A stretch of DNA of 64,000 bases from Oceanobacillus saliphilus (GTDB taxonomy: Bacteria; Bacillota; Bacilli; Bacillales; Amphibacillaceae), in assembly GCF_023522835.1 (NCBI RefSeq), contig NZ_JALCZU010000007.1:1-64000 (forward strand), written 5' to 3'. Each line of letters begins with the position of its first letter. Position 1 is the stretch's first letter. The notes beneath the pieces are model-generated. The model did no database searches and was not told the DNA's origin. It saw nothing but the letters and a program-made list of their open reading frames with translations. The position numbers and the translations under genes were made by a program. Shown here piece after piece: positions 25,346 through 34,826 of the stretch.

Positions 25346-26266
25346 CTATGCTAGGTCATCACCTATTATTTTCACTTCACGCTCAAGTTTTACGTCGAAT
25401 TTTTCTTTCACGGTTTTCTGCACATAATTGATGAGATCAATATATTCTTTTGCCGTCGCATTATCTCTATTTACGATAAACCCTGCATGTTTAAGCGAAA
25501 CCTGAGCCCCTCCAATTTGCGTTCCTTGTAAATCACTATCCTGTATCAATTTCCCTGCAAAATAACCAGGCGGGCGCTTAAATACACTTCCACACGATGG
25601 GTATTCCAGCGGCTGCTTCGTTTCCCGTCGGTTTGTCAAATCATCCATTACTTCCTTGATTGCATCATATTCGCCAGCTTCAAGAGTAAAAGTGGCCTCC
25701 AGAACAATATAGCCATTATCAGGAATGTTGCTTGTACGATAATCCAAATCCAGCTGTTCAGCAGTTAATGTCAGCAGTTCCCCTTCACGGTTAACTACGA
25801 CAGTGCTCGTCAGGACATCCTTAATCTCCCCGCCATAAGCTCCTGCATTCATAAATAAAGCCCCACCAACAGAACCGGGAATTCCGCAAGCAAATTCCAA
25901 TCCGGTCAGCTCCTCTTTCAATGCTTCTTTGGAAGTATCAATAATTCGTGCTCCACTTTGAGCGATGATCGTCTGGCCTACTGTTTTAATATCCGCCAGT
26001 TTTTGGAGATTCATTACGATTCCACGAATCCCGCCATCTTTAACGATTAGATTGGATCCATTTCCGAGCATCATAAAAGCAATTTTCTCCTGATTAGCAA
26101 GCTTTATAATTTCCTGCACTTGTTCGTAAGTTTCAGGAGTTACATAAAAATCGGCCATCCCGCCTAAACGGGTATACGTATGATCTTTGAGGAGTTCATT
26201 TACCATCACATTATTCTTGGATGTTATTTGTATTAATTTATCGTATATATGATGATTCGTTGTCAC
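25346..26266 (-). CDS. murB: UDP-N-acetylenolpyruvoylglucosamine reductase
   Basis: A 306-residue FAD enzyme that reduces UDP-GlcNAc-enolpyruvate to UDP-MurNAc in peptidoglycan synthesis. YTRLGGMADFYV opens the FAD domain. LGNGSNLIVKDGGIRG and GIPGSVGGALFMNAGAYGGE are the nucleotide-binding loops. PSCGSVFKRPPGYFAGKLI contains the catalytic Ser region and SLKHAGFIVN closes the substrate domain. GTG at 26266 was chosen because AAAGGA lies 9 bases upstream; an ATG 9 bases further out would touch the site. A single-gene transcript, with a terminator on its 3' side. Confidence 0.93.
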   Translation of the reverse strand: MTTNHHIYDKLIQITSKNNVMVNELLKDHTYTRLGGMADFYVTPETYEQVQEIIKLANQEKIAFMMLGNGSNLIVKDGGIRGIVMNLQKLADIKTVGQTIIAQSGARIIDTSKEALKEELTGLEFACGIPGSVGGALFMNAGAYGGEIKDVLTSTVVVNREGELLTLTAEQLDLDYRTSNIPDNGYIVLEATFTLEAGEYDAIKEVMDDLTNRRETKQPLEYPSCGSVFKRPPGYFAGKLIQDSDLQGTQIGGAQVSLKHAGFIVNRDNATAKEYIDLINYVQKTVKEKFDVKLEREVKIIGDDLA

Positions 26267-26360
26267 ACATATCATTCCTTTAAATTTATCATTTAAAAAT
26301 CCAGAAATCCGATACACTCATAAACCGGATTTTTTGTTATCCATCTTATAATTTAAGAGT

Positions 26361-26393
26361 AGAAAAAGTCACCCGTTTCAGACTGGTGACTTT
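26361..26393 (-). terminator. Terminator after the alpha/beta hydrolase gene
   Basis: AAAGTCACC/GGTGACTTT stem with an 11-base loop and a T-run on the minus strand, about 30 bases past the stop. Confidence 0.8.
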
Positions 26394-26422
26394 CATTATA
26401 ATCAGTCCTTATCTATTGTAAG

Positions 26423-27235
26423 TTATTGCCCAGCATCTTGCCACAAAAAAGAATGTATCATTTTGTCTACTTCTTTATTTTCATGCAAGGCACTATGACC
26501 TAATTTTACATTTTCAATCATAATCTCCTGTAAATTACTGTTCGGTATAATTGTTCGTAAGGCTTGGACACTTTCTGGGAGTGCAATCGCATCTCCTGCA
26601 CTACCAATGCTCAATACGTCCATATTAGCTGGGAATGTACCTTCTTTCAATAATTGAAGCGCAAGCGATCCTGGTTTTAAGTCCATTGCTGCAGCATCTT
26701 GATGAATATGAAAGTATTCCTCACTGTATATACCATCAAACGGACTTCCTATCGTAATTATCTTATTCACTTGCGGATAATCTTCCCCAGCATAGTCCAT
26801 CGCATATTTCACGGAGAGTATCCCCCCCATAGAGTGCCCAACAAGATTGACTGAATCAATGTCGTATTTTTCCTGCATATGCCCAAGGGCGTTGGAAATC
26901 CACTCTGAACTGTCAGCGAAACTTGCCCGGTTATTTTCAAGGATGATTTGTACAAAAGTTGGTGCATGTTGGCCTTTACTCAAGTTGTAATCACGGATTT
27001 TACCTTCTTTGGATATTCGATATACCAAACCTTTATTACCCCAGCCATATTTCTTCTCGAACCTGTTCAGCATGAAACCAAAGGAATTCGCAGTACCTTT
27101 ATAACCATGTATAAATACAGTTGGTTCACCAAGGTATAACTCGGATTTTGCTTTATTTGGTAAGTTAAGAATAACGATCATTCCAAATAGAAGCATCCCT
27201 GCCGCTGTAAACAATTTAATTCGTTTATTTCTCAA
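26423..27235 (-). CDS. Exported alpha/beta hydrolase, DUF915 type
   Basis: A 270-residue protein with a basic start and one hydrophobic segment (LFTAAGMLLFGMIVILNL) that is a signal or anchor. The hydrolase domain begins PTVFIHGYKGTANSFG (oxyanion HG). The nucleophile elbow is VNLVGHSMGGILS, and a late His in KLGHSALHEN is the likely catalytic base. This fits the DUF915 cell-surface lipase/esterase-like family; the substrate is unknown. TTG at 27235 overlaps the upstream stop (TTGA) and has GAGGGAAGG upstream, so the two genes are coupled. Confidence 0.75.
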   Translation of the reverse strand: MRNKRIKLFTAAGMLLFGMIVILNLPNKAKSELYLGEPTVFIHGYKGTANSFGFMLNRFEKKYGWGNKGLVYRISKEGKIRDYNLSKGQHAPTFVQIILENNRASFADSSEWISNALGHMQEKYDIDSVNLVGHSMGGILSVKYAMDYAGEDYPQVNKIITIGSPFDGIYSEEYFHIHQDAAAMDLKPGSLALQLLKEGTFPANMDVLSIGSAGDAIALPESVQALRTIIPNSNLQEIMIENVKLGHSALHENKEVDKMIHSFLWQDAGQ

Positions 27236-27630
27236 GAACCTTCCCTCATTTGTATCGTATTTCGTAACGTTTTTTGCTTCAAAATAAACCATGTAAAATA
27301 ACTAGCTATCAAAAACAACAGTAACTTCACGATTATCAATGGTATTACAAAAATGATTGTATATAGCATGGAAAACCAAAGTAAGGTTACCCCCATTATT
27401 TTCGCTTTTAAAGGAATTCCTTTTCCTTGCCTATAGTTTAGAATATAGGATCCAAAATACTTATTGGTTATGAGCCAATTATATAATTTCTCTGAACTTC
27501 TTATATAACAAGCAGCGGAAAGAAGAAGCAAGGGTGTTGTCGGCAATAGCGGCAGAAATATCCCTAATACGCCAAACCCTAATGAAATAGAGCCTATAAT
27601 AATTAAAAACACTTTTTTGATAGCTTTCAT
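27232..27630 (-). CDS. DUF454 (YbaN) family membrane protein
   Basis: A 132-residue protein with three or four membrane segments. GSISLGFGVLGIFLPLLPTTPLLLLSAACYIRSSEKLYNWL is the hallmark block of the family (read in parts: GxxLPLLPTTPxLLLA), followed by NKYFGSYILNYRQGKGIPLKAK. The function is unknown. The ATG at 27630 has a GGTG site; a GTG just before it is possible. Coupled by overlap to the hydrolase gene. Confidence 0.82.
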   Translation of the reverse strand: MKAIKKVFLIIIGSISLGFGVLGIFLPLLPTTPLLLLSAACYIRSSEKLYNWLITNKYFGSYILNYRQGKGIPLKAKIMGVTLLWFSMLYTIIFVIPLIIVKLLLFLIASYFTWFILKQKTLRNTIQMREGS

Positions 27631-27733
27631 CACTTCACCAGCTTAAGAAATATATTTTAACTTTATTATATCATCTGCAACCCTTTCTATAGAGGCTTCC
27701 GCAAAAAAGTTCATATAAAATTCTTATCGTCAT

Positions 27734-28534
27734 TCATTTGCCTATAGTGTCTATCTTATGAAAAACAGGCTCTTGTCGCTCATACGTCGCGATATAGTTA
27801 AAACCGATAGACTGCAATAATTCCAGGGATTCCCTAAACTGGTATGCAAGCGTTGTTTCCACATGGGAATCCGAACCAAGGGTAATGATTTCACCGCCAT
27901 ATTCTTTATAAAGCTTCAGTATATCCTTACTTGGCATCCCATTTTCAAGGCCATATCGGAAACCCGATGTATTCAATTCAATGCCCTTTCCTGAAGGGAT
28001 AATCTCCTTGAAGATTTCTCCAATAATATCATGATGATTTTTCATGCTCTTCTCTTTTGTATACCGCTTCACTAGATCAATATGTCCTAGAATACTAAAT
28101 TCTTTAAATTCCCTTATGCATTCATACAATTCCTGATAATAGATTTCGTATGCTTCCTCTACTGTTCTATCTTTAAAAAAATTGCCTGAATGCAGATCTT
28201 TTCCTTCTGTTGCATGCATGGAACAAATAACAAAGTCAAAAGTCTCTTCTTTCATTAACGTATTGTGCTTTGCTGTTAGGTGTGGCTGTACTCCAATCTC
28301 TACACCCTTTTTGATTCGAATCTGCCCTGCATACTGTTGCTGCATCTCCTTTATCTTTCTATCATATTGATCTAAATCAAATTCAAAAATCCAGTCTTTA
28401 TCCGGGTAATCATAATCGATGTGCTCCGTAAAACAAATTTCCTCCAGTCCAATCTGGATTGCTTTTTCAATCGTTGTTTCCATAGCAGTCTCGCAATCTG
28501 CCGAAAACCTGCTATGTATATGATAATCAAACAT
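27734..28534 (-). CDS. hisJ: Histidinol-phosphatase, PHP family
   Basis: A 266-residue PHP-type phosphatase that makes histidinol from histidinol phosphate, the step before HisD. The metal-binding motifs run in order: DYHIHSRFSADCE near the N-terminus, CFTEHIDYDYP, KGVEIGVQPH, ICSMHATEG, ILGHIDLVKRY and a final LGSDSHVE. The ATG at 28534 has AAAGGGG 9 bases upstream; a TTG at 28543 would be too near. It is divergent from the his operon across 111 bases, which fits its role and may place both under shared control. Confidence 0.92.
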   Translation of the reverse strand: MFDYHIHSRFSADCETAMETTIEKAIQIGLEEICFTEHIDYDYPDKDWIFEFDLDQYDRKIKEMQQQYAGQIRIKKGVEIGVQPHLTAKHNTLMKEETFDFVICSMHATEGKDLHSGNFFKDRTVEEAYEIYYQELYECIREFKEFSILGHIDLVKRYTKEKSMKNHHDIIGEIFKEIIPSGKGIELNTSGFRYGLENGMPSKDILKLYKEYGGEIITLGSDSHVETTLAYQFRESLELLQSIGFNYIATYERQEPVFHKIDTIGK

Positions 28535-28554
28535 AATTTTCAATCCCCTTTCGG

Positions 28555-28583
28555 TTGACTTTCTTCCATGTTATATTTATAAT
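28555..28583 (+). promoter_or_regulatory. SigA promoter of the his operon
   Basis: TTGACT, 17 bases, TATAAT; expected start near 28590. Confidence 0.85.
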
Positions 28584-28592
28584 ACTATATAA

Positions 28593-28608
28593 CTTTAGTT
28601 AGTTAAAG
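28593..28608. promoter_or_regulatory. Possible operator at the his operon transcription start
   Basis: CTTTAGTTAGTTAAAG pairs in six of eight half-site positions and lies right after the -10 box. No T-box was found in this leader, so a repressor site here is plausible but unproven. Confidence 0.35.
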
Positions 28609-28645
28609 CGATAAAGCAATAAAGCTATGAAAAGGAGTTTTATAA

Positions 28646-29896
28646 ATGCAAAGACATGTTACGGAAATGAACGAAAATAAAAATGTGGCAGACTTTCAAA
28701 TGAGAGATGAGTTGATCACAACATTAAAAAATCGCTTTACTACCTACGGATATAAACAAGTACGGACCTCAACATTTGAGCATTATGATATGTACTCCAA
28801 TATTATCGGAACTGTAAATAAAGATGATATGATTAAAGTAATCGATCCTACCGGAAAAGTACTTGTTCTTCGTCCTGATGTAACGATTCCTATAACAAGA
28901 ATAACAGCAGCCAATCACAATTCCAATACCTTTAATCAGAGACTGTTCTATGTATTGGACGTCTTTCGTCAATCGGCTGCATTTCCTAACCAAAAAGAGA
29001 GTACCCAAGCTGGTGTAGAGTTTTTCGGTGAGAATACTCCTGAGGTCGATTCAGAGGTGATTATGCTTGCGATACACACGTTAGGAGATATGGGATTTGA
29101 GAATTTCAAAATTGAAATTGGTCATGCTGGTTTCTTTAAGGAATTGATTCAGCAGGCCGCATTAACCGAACAGGAATTGGAGCTTCTGCAAACGTTGATC
29201 CAGTCAAAGAATCTAGCTGAAATCGAATTATTTTTAGAAAACATGCCTATAGAAAATGAACTAAAACTGGCTATCCAGTCTATTCCAATGCTATATGGTG
29301 AACCAGGTAGTGTAATCGAGCAGGCAGAAAAAATTATTCGCAACAGTAAAATGCAAAGCGTTCTTCGCAACCTGATTGATGTATATGAAGTGTTGCAGGA
29401 TTACGGGGCAGAGGATTATGTTGTTTTCAATCTTGGCTTAATCAACAATATGAATTATTACACGGGGATTATTTTCCAAGGTTTTGTCGACAAATTCGGT
29501 CAACCAGTATTGATGGGCGGAAGATATGATAATTTGGGACAACAGTTTGAAACCGAAATGCCTGCAATTGGGTTTGCATTTGAAGTTGATTACCTGCTCC
29601 AAGCTATCCAGCAACAAGACTTGGCAGAACCTGATAGTCAGGCAGTTGATATTATCATTTATTACATGAAGGAAAAACAAAAAGAAGCCTTAACAACGGC
29701 CTATGAATTACGAAATCAGAATTATCAGGTCTTAACCTTTTCCAAGGATTCCAGCAGTATAAAACCGCTGTCGTCTATAACTATCGTCAACTATGATGAG
29801 GAACAGAATGTGGTTAGCACCAAGGGCAGGCAGCATCGTTTTTCTGATACGAAAGATATTTTGTCATTGCTTAAGGAAACAAAGGGGGACTTATAA
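28646..29896 (+). CDS. hisZ: ATP phosphoribosyltransferase regulatory subunit
   Basis: A 416-residue HisRS-like protein that lacks aminoacylation activity and activates the short HisG. It has the class II synthetase core: FTTYGYKQVRTSTFEHYDMY, VLRPDVTIPITRI (motif 2 region) and YYTGIIFQGFVDKFGQPVLMGGRYDNLG (His-binding part). AAAAGGAG precedes the ATG at 28646. First gene of the his operon; the hisG start follows its stop directly. Confidence 0.93.
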   Translation: MQRHVTEMNENKNVADFQMRDELITTLKNRFTTYGYKQVRTSTFEHYDMYSNIIGTVNKDDMIKVIDPTGKVLVLRPDVTIPITRITAANHNSNTFNQRLFYVLDVFRQSAAFPNQKESTQAGVEFFGENTPEVDSEVIMLAIHTLGDMGFENFKIEIGHAGFFKELIQQAALTEQELELLQTLIQSKNLAEIELFLENMPIENELKLAIQSIPMLYGEPGSVIEQAEKIIRNSKMQSVLRNLIDVYEVLQDYGAEDYVVFNLGLINNMNYYTGIIFQGFVDKFGQPVLMGGRYDNLGQQFETEMPAIGFAFEVDYLLQAIQQQDLAEPDSQAVDIIIYYMKEKQKEALTTAYELRNQNYQVLTFSKDSSSIKPLSSITIVNYDEEQNVVSTKGRQHRFSDTKDILSLLKETKGDL

Positions 29897-30523
29897 TTGC
29901 AACCTATTACACTAGCATTGGCCAAGGGGCGACCAGCAAAGAGCACAATTGCCCTATTGGAAAAAACAGGTATACATTTTCATGATTTTCATGAAAAAAG
30001 TAGAAAACTCGTCTTTTACAATGATGATCAATCCATTAAGCTAATATTCGTAAAGGCGATTGATGTACCAACCTACGTGGAAAAAGGCGCTGCTGATATT
30101 GGTATTGTCGGTAAAGATAATATACTTGAATCACAGGCAGATGTATATGAGCTTCTCGACTTAAAACTCGGGAAATGTAAATTTGCTGTTGCGGGGAAAG
30201 ACGATCAAATATTAGAACAAAATCGGCAGCTTACTATAGCAACGAAGTATCCAACGATTGCAAAAAAACATTTTGAAAAAAAAGGTCAATCCATTGAAAT
30301 TGTGAAACTGAACGGTTCCGTAGAATTGGCCCCGTTAATTGGTTTGGCAGATTATATTGTCGATATTGTGGAAACAGGAAGTACCTTGAAGGAAAATGGT
30401 CTTTCTGTGATGGAAGACATTGAAAATATCAGTACGAGGCTGATCGTAAACAAAGCAAGCTTTGCGACAAAGTCAGCTGAAGTACAGCATCTTATCAATC
30501 AATTAAAATCCGCCTTGGAGTGA
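29897..30523 (+). CDS. hisG: ATP phosphoribosyltransferase, short form
   Basis: A 208-residue catalytic subunit of the first histidine-pathway enzyme, joining ATP and PRPP. LALAKGRPAKSTIALLEKTG opens the domain, ADIGIVGKDNILE is the periplasmic-binding-like loop, and DIVETGSTLKENGL is the PRPP-binding signature. It lacks the C-terminal regulatory domain of long HisG, which fits the presence of HisZ. The start is TTG with AAAGGGGG upstream. Confidence 0.95.
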   Translation: MQPITLALAKGRPAKSTIALLEKTGIHFHDFHEKSRKLVFYNDDQSIKLIFVKAIDVPTYVEKGAADIGIVGKDNILESQADVYELLDLKLGKCKFAVAGKDDQILEQNRQLTIATKYPTIAKKHFEKKGQSIEIVKLNGSVELAPLIGLADYIVDIVETGSTLKENGLSVMEDIENISTRLIVNKASFATKSAEVQHLINQLKSALE

Positions 30524-30529
30524 TGAAAA

Positions 30530-31807
30530 ATGAAAATACTAACAGCAAAAGAATTCGCAAATGAAGCATTGGATCAGTCCGCTTTGCTTAGCAATGAGCA
30601 GGCTATTGATAATTCCGTTTTGGAAATAATTGAACAGGTCCGTAAAAACGGTGACGAAGCACTAGTTAACTATACAAATAAATTCGATGGGGCAACCTTA
30701 ACAGCATTAACCGTTTCAGAGGCAGAATTCGCGGAAGCTCACAATCTTGTTGACGAAGAATTTCTTATTGCATTACGGAAGGCAAAAGAAAATATCCAGT
30801 CTTTCCATATGGAACAAAAGGAACAGTCATGGTTCATGAATAAAGAACCCGGAATTATGCTCGGACAAAAGGTTACTCCATTAGATAGTGTCGGGGTCTA
30901 TATCCCCGGAGGAAAAGCGGCATACCCATCCTCAGTCCTGATGGATGTTATCCCCGCCAACATAGCAGGTGTCGAGAACATTGCAATTACTACTCCACCG
31001 AATGCTGATGGAAAAATCAATCCATATGTTCTTGTTGCCGCTATAGAAGTTGGTGTTACGACAATCTATAAAGTTGGAGGAGCACAGGCAATTGCCGCTT
31101 TGGCATACGGAACGGAAACAATTGAAAAGGTCTCTAAAATTGTAGGTCCCGGAAATGCCTATGTTGCGCGGGCAAAAAAATGGGTTTATGGCGATGTAGC
31201 CATCGATATGATAGCCGGACCAAGTGAAATCTGTATTGTAGCTGATGAAACTGCTCCACCAAGCTATGTCGCAGCAGATTTATTGTCACAGGCAGAGCAT
31301 GATGAATCTGCAAGCGCGATTTGTATCACAACAAGTGAACAGATAGCTGTTCAAATCCAATCGGAAATAGAAAAACAAACAGCTTCTCTAGAAAGAAAAC
31401 AGATTATTGAACAATCCATTAACCAAAACGGTAAAATTATTTTGGCTTCTGACTTATCCGAGGCATTTGATATCGTAAATGAAATTGCACCGGAACATTT
31501 ACAACTGATGATTGAAAATCCTATAGAAAACGTCCAATACATTAAAAACGCTGGAGCCATCTTCCTTGGAAACTATTCACCTGAACCACTTGGTGACTAC
31601 TTTGCGGGACCGAACCATACATTACCGACAAATGGGACAGCAAAATTCGCATCCCCTCTTGGTGTCTATGATTTTATGAAAAAGTCCAGCATTATCAACT
31701 ATTCAAAAGAAGCGATTCAACGTTCAGCGGATGACATTATCAAAATCGCAAACGTGGAAGGCTTGACTGCACATGCCAATTCCATTCGTATCAGAAAGGA
31801 TGATTGA
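30530..31807 (+). CDS. hisD: Histidinol dehydrogenase
   Basis: A 425-residue zinc enzyme that oxidises histidinol to histidine in two NAD steps. The signature block runs from SVGVYIPGGKAAYPSSVLM through GGAQAIAALAYGTETI and VGPGNAYVARAKKWVYG to IDMIAGPSEI. Catalytic Glu-His is in NEIAPEHLQLM, and zinc ligands are in SQAEHDESA and AGPNHTLPT. GGAGTG precedes the ATG. It lies 6 bases after hisG. Confidence 0.96.
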   Translation: MKILTAKEFANEALDQSALLSNEQAIDNSVLEIIEQVRKNGDEALVNYTNKFDGATLTALTVSEAEFAEAHNLVDEEFLIALRKAKENIQSFHMEQKEQSWFMNKEPGIMLGQKVTPLDSVGVYIPGGKAAYPSSVLMDVIPANIAGVENIAITTPPNADGKINPYVLVAAIEVGVTTIYKVGGAQAIAALAYGTETIEKVSKIVGPGNAYVARAKKWVYGDVAIDMIAGPSEICIVADETAPPSYVAADLLSQAEHDESASAICITTSEQIAVQIQSEIEKQTASLERKQIIEQSINQNGKIILASDLSEAFDIVNEIAPEHLQLMIENPIENVQYIKNAGAIFLGNYSPEPLGDYFAGPNHTLPTNGTAKFASPLGVYDFMKKSSIINYSKEAIQRSADDIIKIANVEGLTAHANSIRIRKDD

Positions 31808-31808
31808 A

Positions 31809-32393
31809 ATGCGTAAAGGAAAAACAGAAAGACAAACAAACGAAACTTCCATTGTTTTAGAGTTTACGATTGATGGAACAGGAACATCATCCATTTCTAC
31901 AGGTGTCGGGTTCTTTGACCACATGCTTACTTTAATGACAAAGCATGGTTTATTTGATTTACATGTAGATTGTGATGGCGACCTGAACGTCGATCAGCAT
32001 CATTCTGTGGAAGATATAGGTATTGCCCTTGGGCAGGCATTTCAGGAAGCATTAGGAAACAAAGAAGGCATTACAAGGTATGCGTTTGTCACCACTCCTA
32101 TGGATGAGGCACTGTCCACTATTTCATTGGATATCAGTGGCCGCCCCTACTTTGTCTATAATGTTGAAGGTTTAAAGGATAAAGTAGGAAACTTTGATAC
32201 AGAACTTGTCGAGGAGTTTTTCCAGGCTTTTGTAAGCCATGCAAGGGTAACTCTCCATATCAATCTTGCTTATGGGAAAAATACCCATCATATGATTGAA
32301 TCAATCTTTAAGGGATTTGGACGTGCACTGGATGAGGCAACACAAAAAAATCCACGCATAAAAGGGATTCCATCAACAAAGGGAAGTCTATAA
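31809..32393 (+). CDS. hisB: Imidazoleglycerol-phosphate dehydratase
   Basis: A 194-residue manganese enzyme. GVGFFDHMLTLMTKHGLFDL and VDQHHSVEDIGIALGQAF form the first metal half-site; VSHARVTLHINLAYGKNTHHMIESIFKGFGRAL (in parts) forms the second. The ATG at 31809 comes one base after the hisD stop, and AGAAAGGATG in the hisD tail serves as ribosome site. Monofunctional, with no phosphatase domain, which agrees with a separate HisJ. Confidence 0.95.
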   Translation: MRKGKTERQTNETSIVLEFTIDGTGTSSISTGVGFFDHMLTLMTKHGLFDLHVDCDGDLNVDQHHSVEDIGIALGQAFQEALGNKEGITRYAFVTTPMDEALSTISLDISGRPYFVYNVEGLKDKVGNFDTELVEEFFQAFVSHARVTLHINLAYGKNTHHMIESIFKGFGRALDEATQKNPRIKGIPSTKGSL

Positions 32394-32408
32394 ACCAACA
32401 CTAGCAAG

Positions 32409-32558
32409 GAACAAAAGCGCAAGCGCCCGGTTAGGGACGAACGGACTGGACTGAGCCGTAGGAGATAAAGGAAACACGGCGACCGTAGGGAGCCGATGTT
32501 GACTTATCGTACGGAGGTGAGGGAAGTCTCGCTAGTCCCTGGGTGCTGGAGCTGGACG
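32409..32558 (+). repeat. Structured intergenic repeat, family B, inside the his operon
   Basis: A GC-richer block between hisB and hisH. The outer arms AGCGCCC-GGGAC and GTCCC-GGGTGCT pair across about 110 bases. GGAGATAAAGGAAACACGG and GGAGGTGAGGGAAGTCTCGC lie inside. From memory, blocks of this kind recur between genes in many Bacillaceae. Downstream, to 32741, there is only a hairpin at about 32614-32643 (AGCAGGA/TCCTGCT) and the hisH ribosome site. No gene is seen in 32394-32741. Confidence 0.65.
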
Positions 32559-32741
32559 TGGCTGTTTCGGTAACTAAGTTATCCACATCATTAAAATTTT
32601 ATAGTTTCCTAAGCAGGAACAAAACCGGATCTGAGTCCTGCTAAAAACTTGGCAAATGCATTAGTGGTGGCTTAGCTCTACTATACGGATAGGAACTGCT
32701 AAATACGATAAATGTCGTCTAAAACGAAAGGAAGATACCTG

Positions 32742-33347
32742 ATGATCGCAATCATTGATTATGGTGCAGGAAATATAAAAAGCCTGCAGTTTGCACTCGA
32801 TAAATTGAATAAAGAATCTGTATTAACTACCGACCCACAAGTAATCAGAGATTCAGATTCCATCATTCTTCCAGGTGTTGGAGCTTTTAAAGATGCCATG
32901 GACGCCATTAATGACTTAGGTTTGGCTGGTGTGTTAAAGCAGGAAGCAGCAGCAGGCAAACCAATCCTTGGAATTTGTCTTGGAATGCAGCTTTTCTACG
33001 AAAGAAGCTATGAAGATGGTGACTGGGAAGGCCTCGGGTTACTGAAAGGAAATGTCCGCAAAATCAAGGATACTGTCAAAGTTCCACATATGGGCTGGAA
33101 TACAATCACAAAGAACAAAGAAAACCCGTTAATGAATGATTTACCTGATGATGTCTATGTTTACTTCGTTCATTCCTACGCTGTTGGTTCACTTGAAGAA
33201 GATTCACTTGTCGGCAGCACACAGTATGGCGGCGTGGTTCCAGCGATTGTTCAGCAAGGGAATATTACAGGCATGCAATTTCATCCTGAAAAAAGCGGGG
33301 ACATCGGTATAAAACTACTAAAAAACTACGGGGAGATGATTTCATGA
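32742..33347 (+). CDS. hisH: Imidazole glycerol phosphate synthase, glutaminase subunit
   Basis: A 201-residue class I glutamine amidotransferase that feeds ammonia to HisF. The start MIAIIDYGAGNIKSL is typical. The nucleophile Cys is in GICLGMQLFYERS, and the His-Glu pair is in MQFHPEKSG. The ATG at 32742 has AAAGGAAG 7 bases upstream. It is separated from hisB by a 348-base gap with a repeat, and overlaps hisA by 4 bases. Confidence 0.95.
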   Translation: MIAIIDYGAGNIKSLQFALDKLNKESVLTTDPQVIRDSDSIILPGVGAFKDAMDAINDLGLAGVLKQEAAAGKPILGICLGMQLFYERSYEDGDWEGLGLLKGNVRKIKDTVKVPHMGWNTITKNKENPLMNDLPDDVYVYFVHSYAVGSLEEDSLVGSTQYGGVVPAIVQQGNITGMQFHPEKSGDIGIKLLKNYGEMIS

Positions 33348-34066
33348 TCTTGTTTCCAGCAATTGATATTCTTGGTGGGAAATGTGTCCGCCTTATACAA
33401 GGTGATTATAATAAAGAAAAAGTTTATGGAGATTCGCCAACGGCAATGGCTTCCAAATGGGAGGGAAAAGGAGCGGTATTTATACATACTGTAGATCTCG
33501 ATGGTGCAAAAACCGGTGATTCCTTAAATCGTGCGTCTATAAAGGATATCGCTCAGCAGACGAATATTCCGGTTCAGGTGGGCGGTGGAATTCGTTCCAT
33601 GGATATCATCGAGGATTACCTTTCAGCTGGCGTTTCACGAGTTATTATTGGTACCGCTGCTATAAATAATCAGAAATTCCTAAAAGAAGCAGTAACTAAA
33701 TTTGGTGATAAAATCGCTGTCTCTATTGATGCACGAGGTGGCTATGTGGCGACAGATGGTTGGACGGAAACCAGCAAAGTAAAAGCGATTGACCTTGTAA
33801 AAGAGCTAGAATCCATTGGAGTCCAAACGATTGTCTACACGGATATTTTAAAAGATGGAATGTTGCAGGGGCCCAATTTCGAGGAGCTTCAAACCATTAA
33901 TGAATCAACGAAGATGGATGTTATTGCTTCTGGTGGTGTTTCAACAGAGGAAGATATTGAGAGACTGAAATCCCTGAATATGTATGGTGCAATTATCGGA
34001 AAAGCATTGTACGACGGAACATTGGAATTCGAAAAACTCATAGAAGGTGATCAAAATGCTCGCTAA
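33344..34066 (+). CDS. hisA: ProFAR isomerase
   Basis: A 240-residue TIM barrel with two half-barrel phosphate sites. It begins [20 protein letters not shown] with the catalytic Asp, continues with [11 protein letters not shown], and has the second catalytic Asp in [22 protein letters not shown] and [11 protein letters not shown] close the barrel. Its ATG overlaps the hisH stop. Confidence 0.96.
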   Translation: MILFPAIDILGGKCVRLIQGDYNKEKVYGDSPTAMASKWEGKGAVFIHTVDLDGAKTGDSLNRASIKDIAQQTNIPVQVGGGIRSMDIIEDYLSAGVSRVIIGTAAINNQKFLKEAVTKFGDKIAVSIDARGGYVATDGWTETSKVKAIDLVKELESIGVQTIVYTDILKDGMLQGPNFEELQTINESTKMDVIASGGVSTEEDIERLKSLNMYGAIIGKALYDGTLEFEKLIEGDQNAR

Positions 34067-34826
34067 ACGAATTGTCCCCTGTCTCGATGTTGATAAAGGT
34101 CGTGTCGTAAAAGGAAAAAAGTTTCAGAACATACGTGATGTAGCAGATCCGGTTGAACTAGCAAAAAGATACAATGAAGCTGGTGCAGATGAACTTGTTT
34201 TCTATGACATCACAGCATCAAATGAAGAACGCGATATTTTCCTGGATGTTGTTGAAAATGTTGCAAAAGAAATCGCAATCCCATTCACTGTTGGCGGCGG
34301 AATCCGCACAGTAGAGGACATTCATAAAGTACTCCGCTCGGGAGCCGATAAAGTATCTATAAATAGTGCTGCAGTCGATAATCCCCAACTAATAACAGAT
34401 TCTGCTCTAAAGTTTGGCAGTCAGTGTATTGTTCTATCCATTGATGCCAAAGAAGTTGCACCAAAGAGATGGAATGTATTTACACGAGGCGGTCGCAATG
34501 ATACTGGAATCGATGCGATTGAATGGGCAAAAAAGGGCGAACAGCTTGGCGCCGGTGAAATTGTAATTAATGCAATGGATTCAGATGGCGAAAAGGATGG
34601 CTATAATCTTCCTTTAACCAAAATAATTGCCGATACAGTCAATATTCCTGTTGTTGCAAGTGGAGGAGCCGGAACACGAGAACATTTCAGCGCGGTATTA
34701 AAAGAAGGGGCTGACGCGGCTCTTGCAGCTTCTGTTTTTCACTATGACGAGATTAACATAATGGAGTTAAAGAAATATCTGCAGGAAGAAGACATCATTG
34801 TCAGGAGGGAAAACGAATGGAAATAA
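34056..34826 (+). CDS. hisF: Imidazole glycerol phosphate synthase, cyclase subunit
   Basis: A 256-residue TIM barrel that makes imidazole glycerol phosphate and AICAR with His[21 protein letters not shown] holds the catalytic Asp near residue 11. [13 protein letters not shown] is one phosphate site, and the second catalytic Asp is in [12 protein letters not shown]. The ATG at 34056 has AGAAGGTGATC upstream and lies inside the hisA tail (11-base overlap). Confidence 0.96.
   Translation: MLAKRIVPCLDVDKGRVVKGKKFQNIRDVADPVELAKRYNEAGADELVFYDITASNEERDIFLDVVENVAKEIAIPFTVGGGIRTVEDIHKVLRSGADKVSINSAAVDNPQLITDSALKFGSQCIVLSIDAKEVAPKRWNVFTRGGRNDTGIDAIEWAKKGEQLGAGEIVINAMDSDGEKDGYNLPLTKIIADTVNIPVVASGGAGTREHFSAVLKEGADAALAASVFHYDEINIMELKKYLQEEDIIVRRENEWK

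Noticed and set aside
32579-32587. TTATCCACA, a perfect DnaA box
   Set aside because: A single copy, with no cluster, AT-rich unwinding element or dnaA/dnaN nearby; chance is likely.
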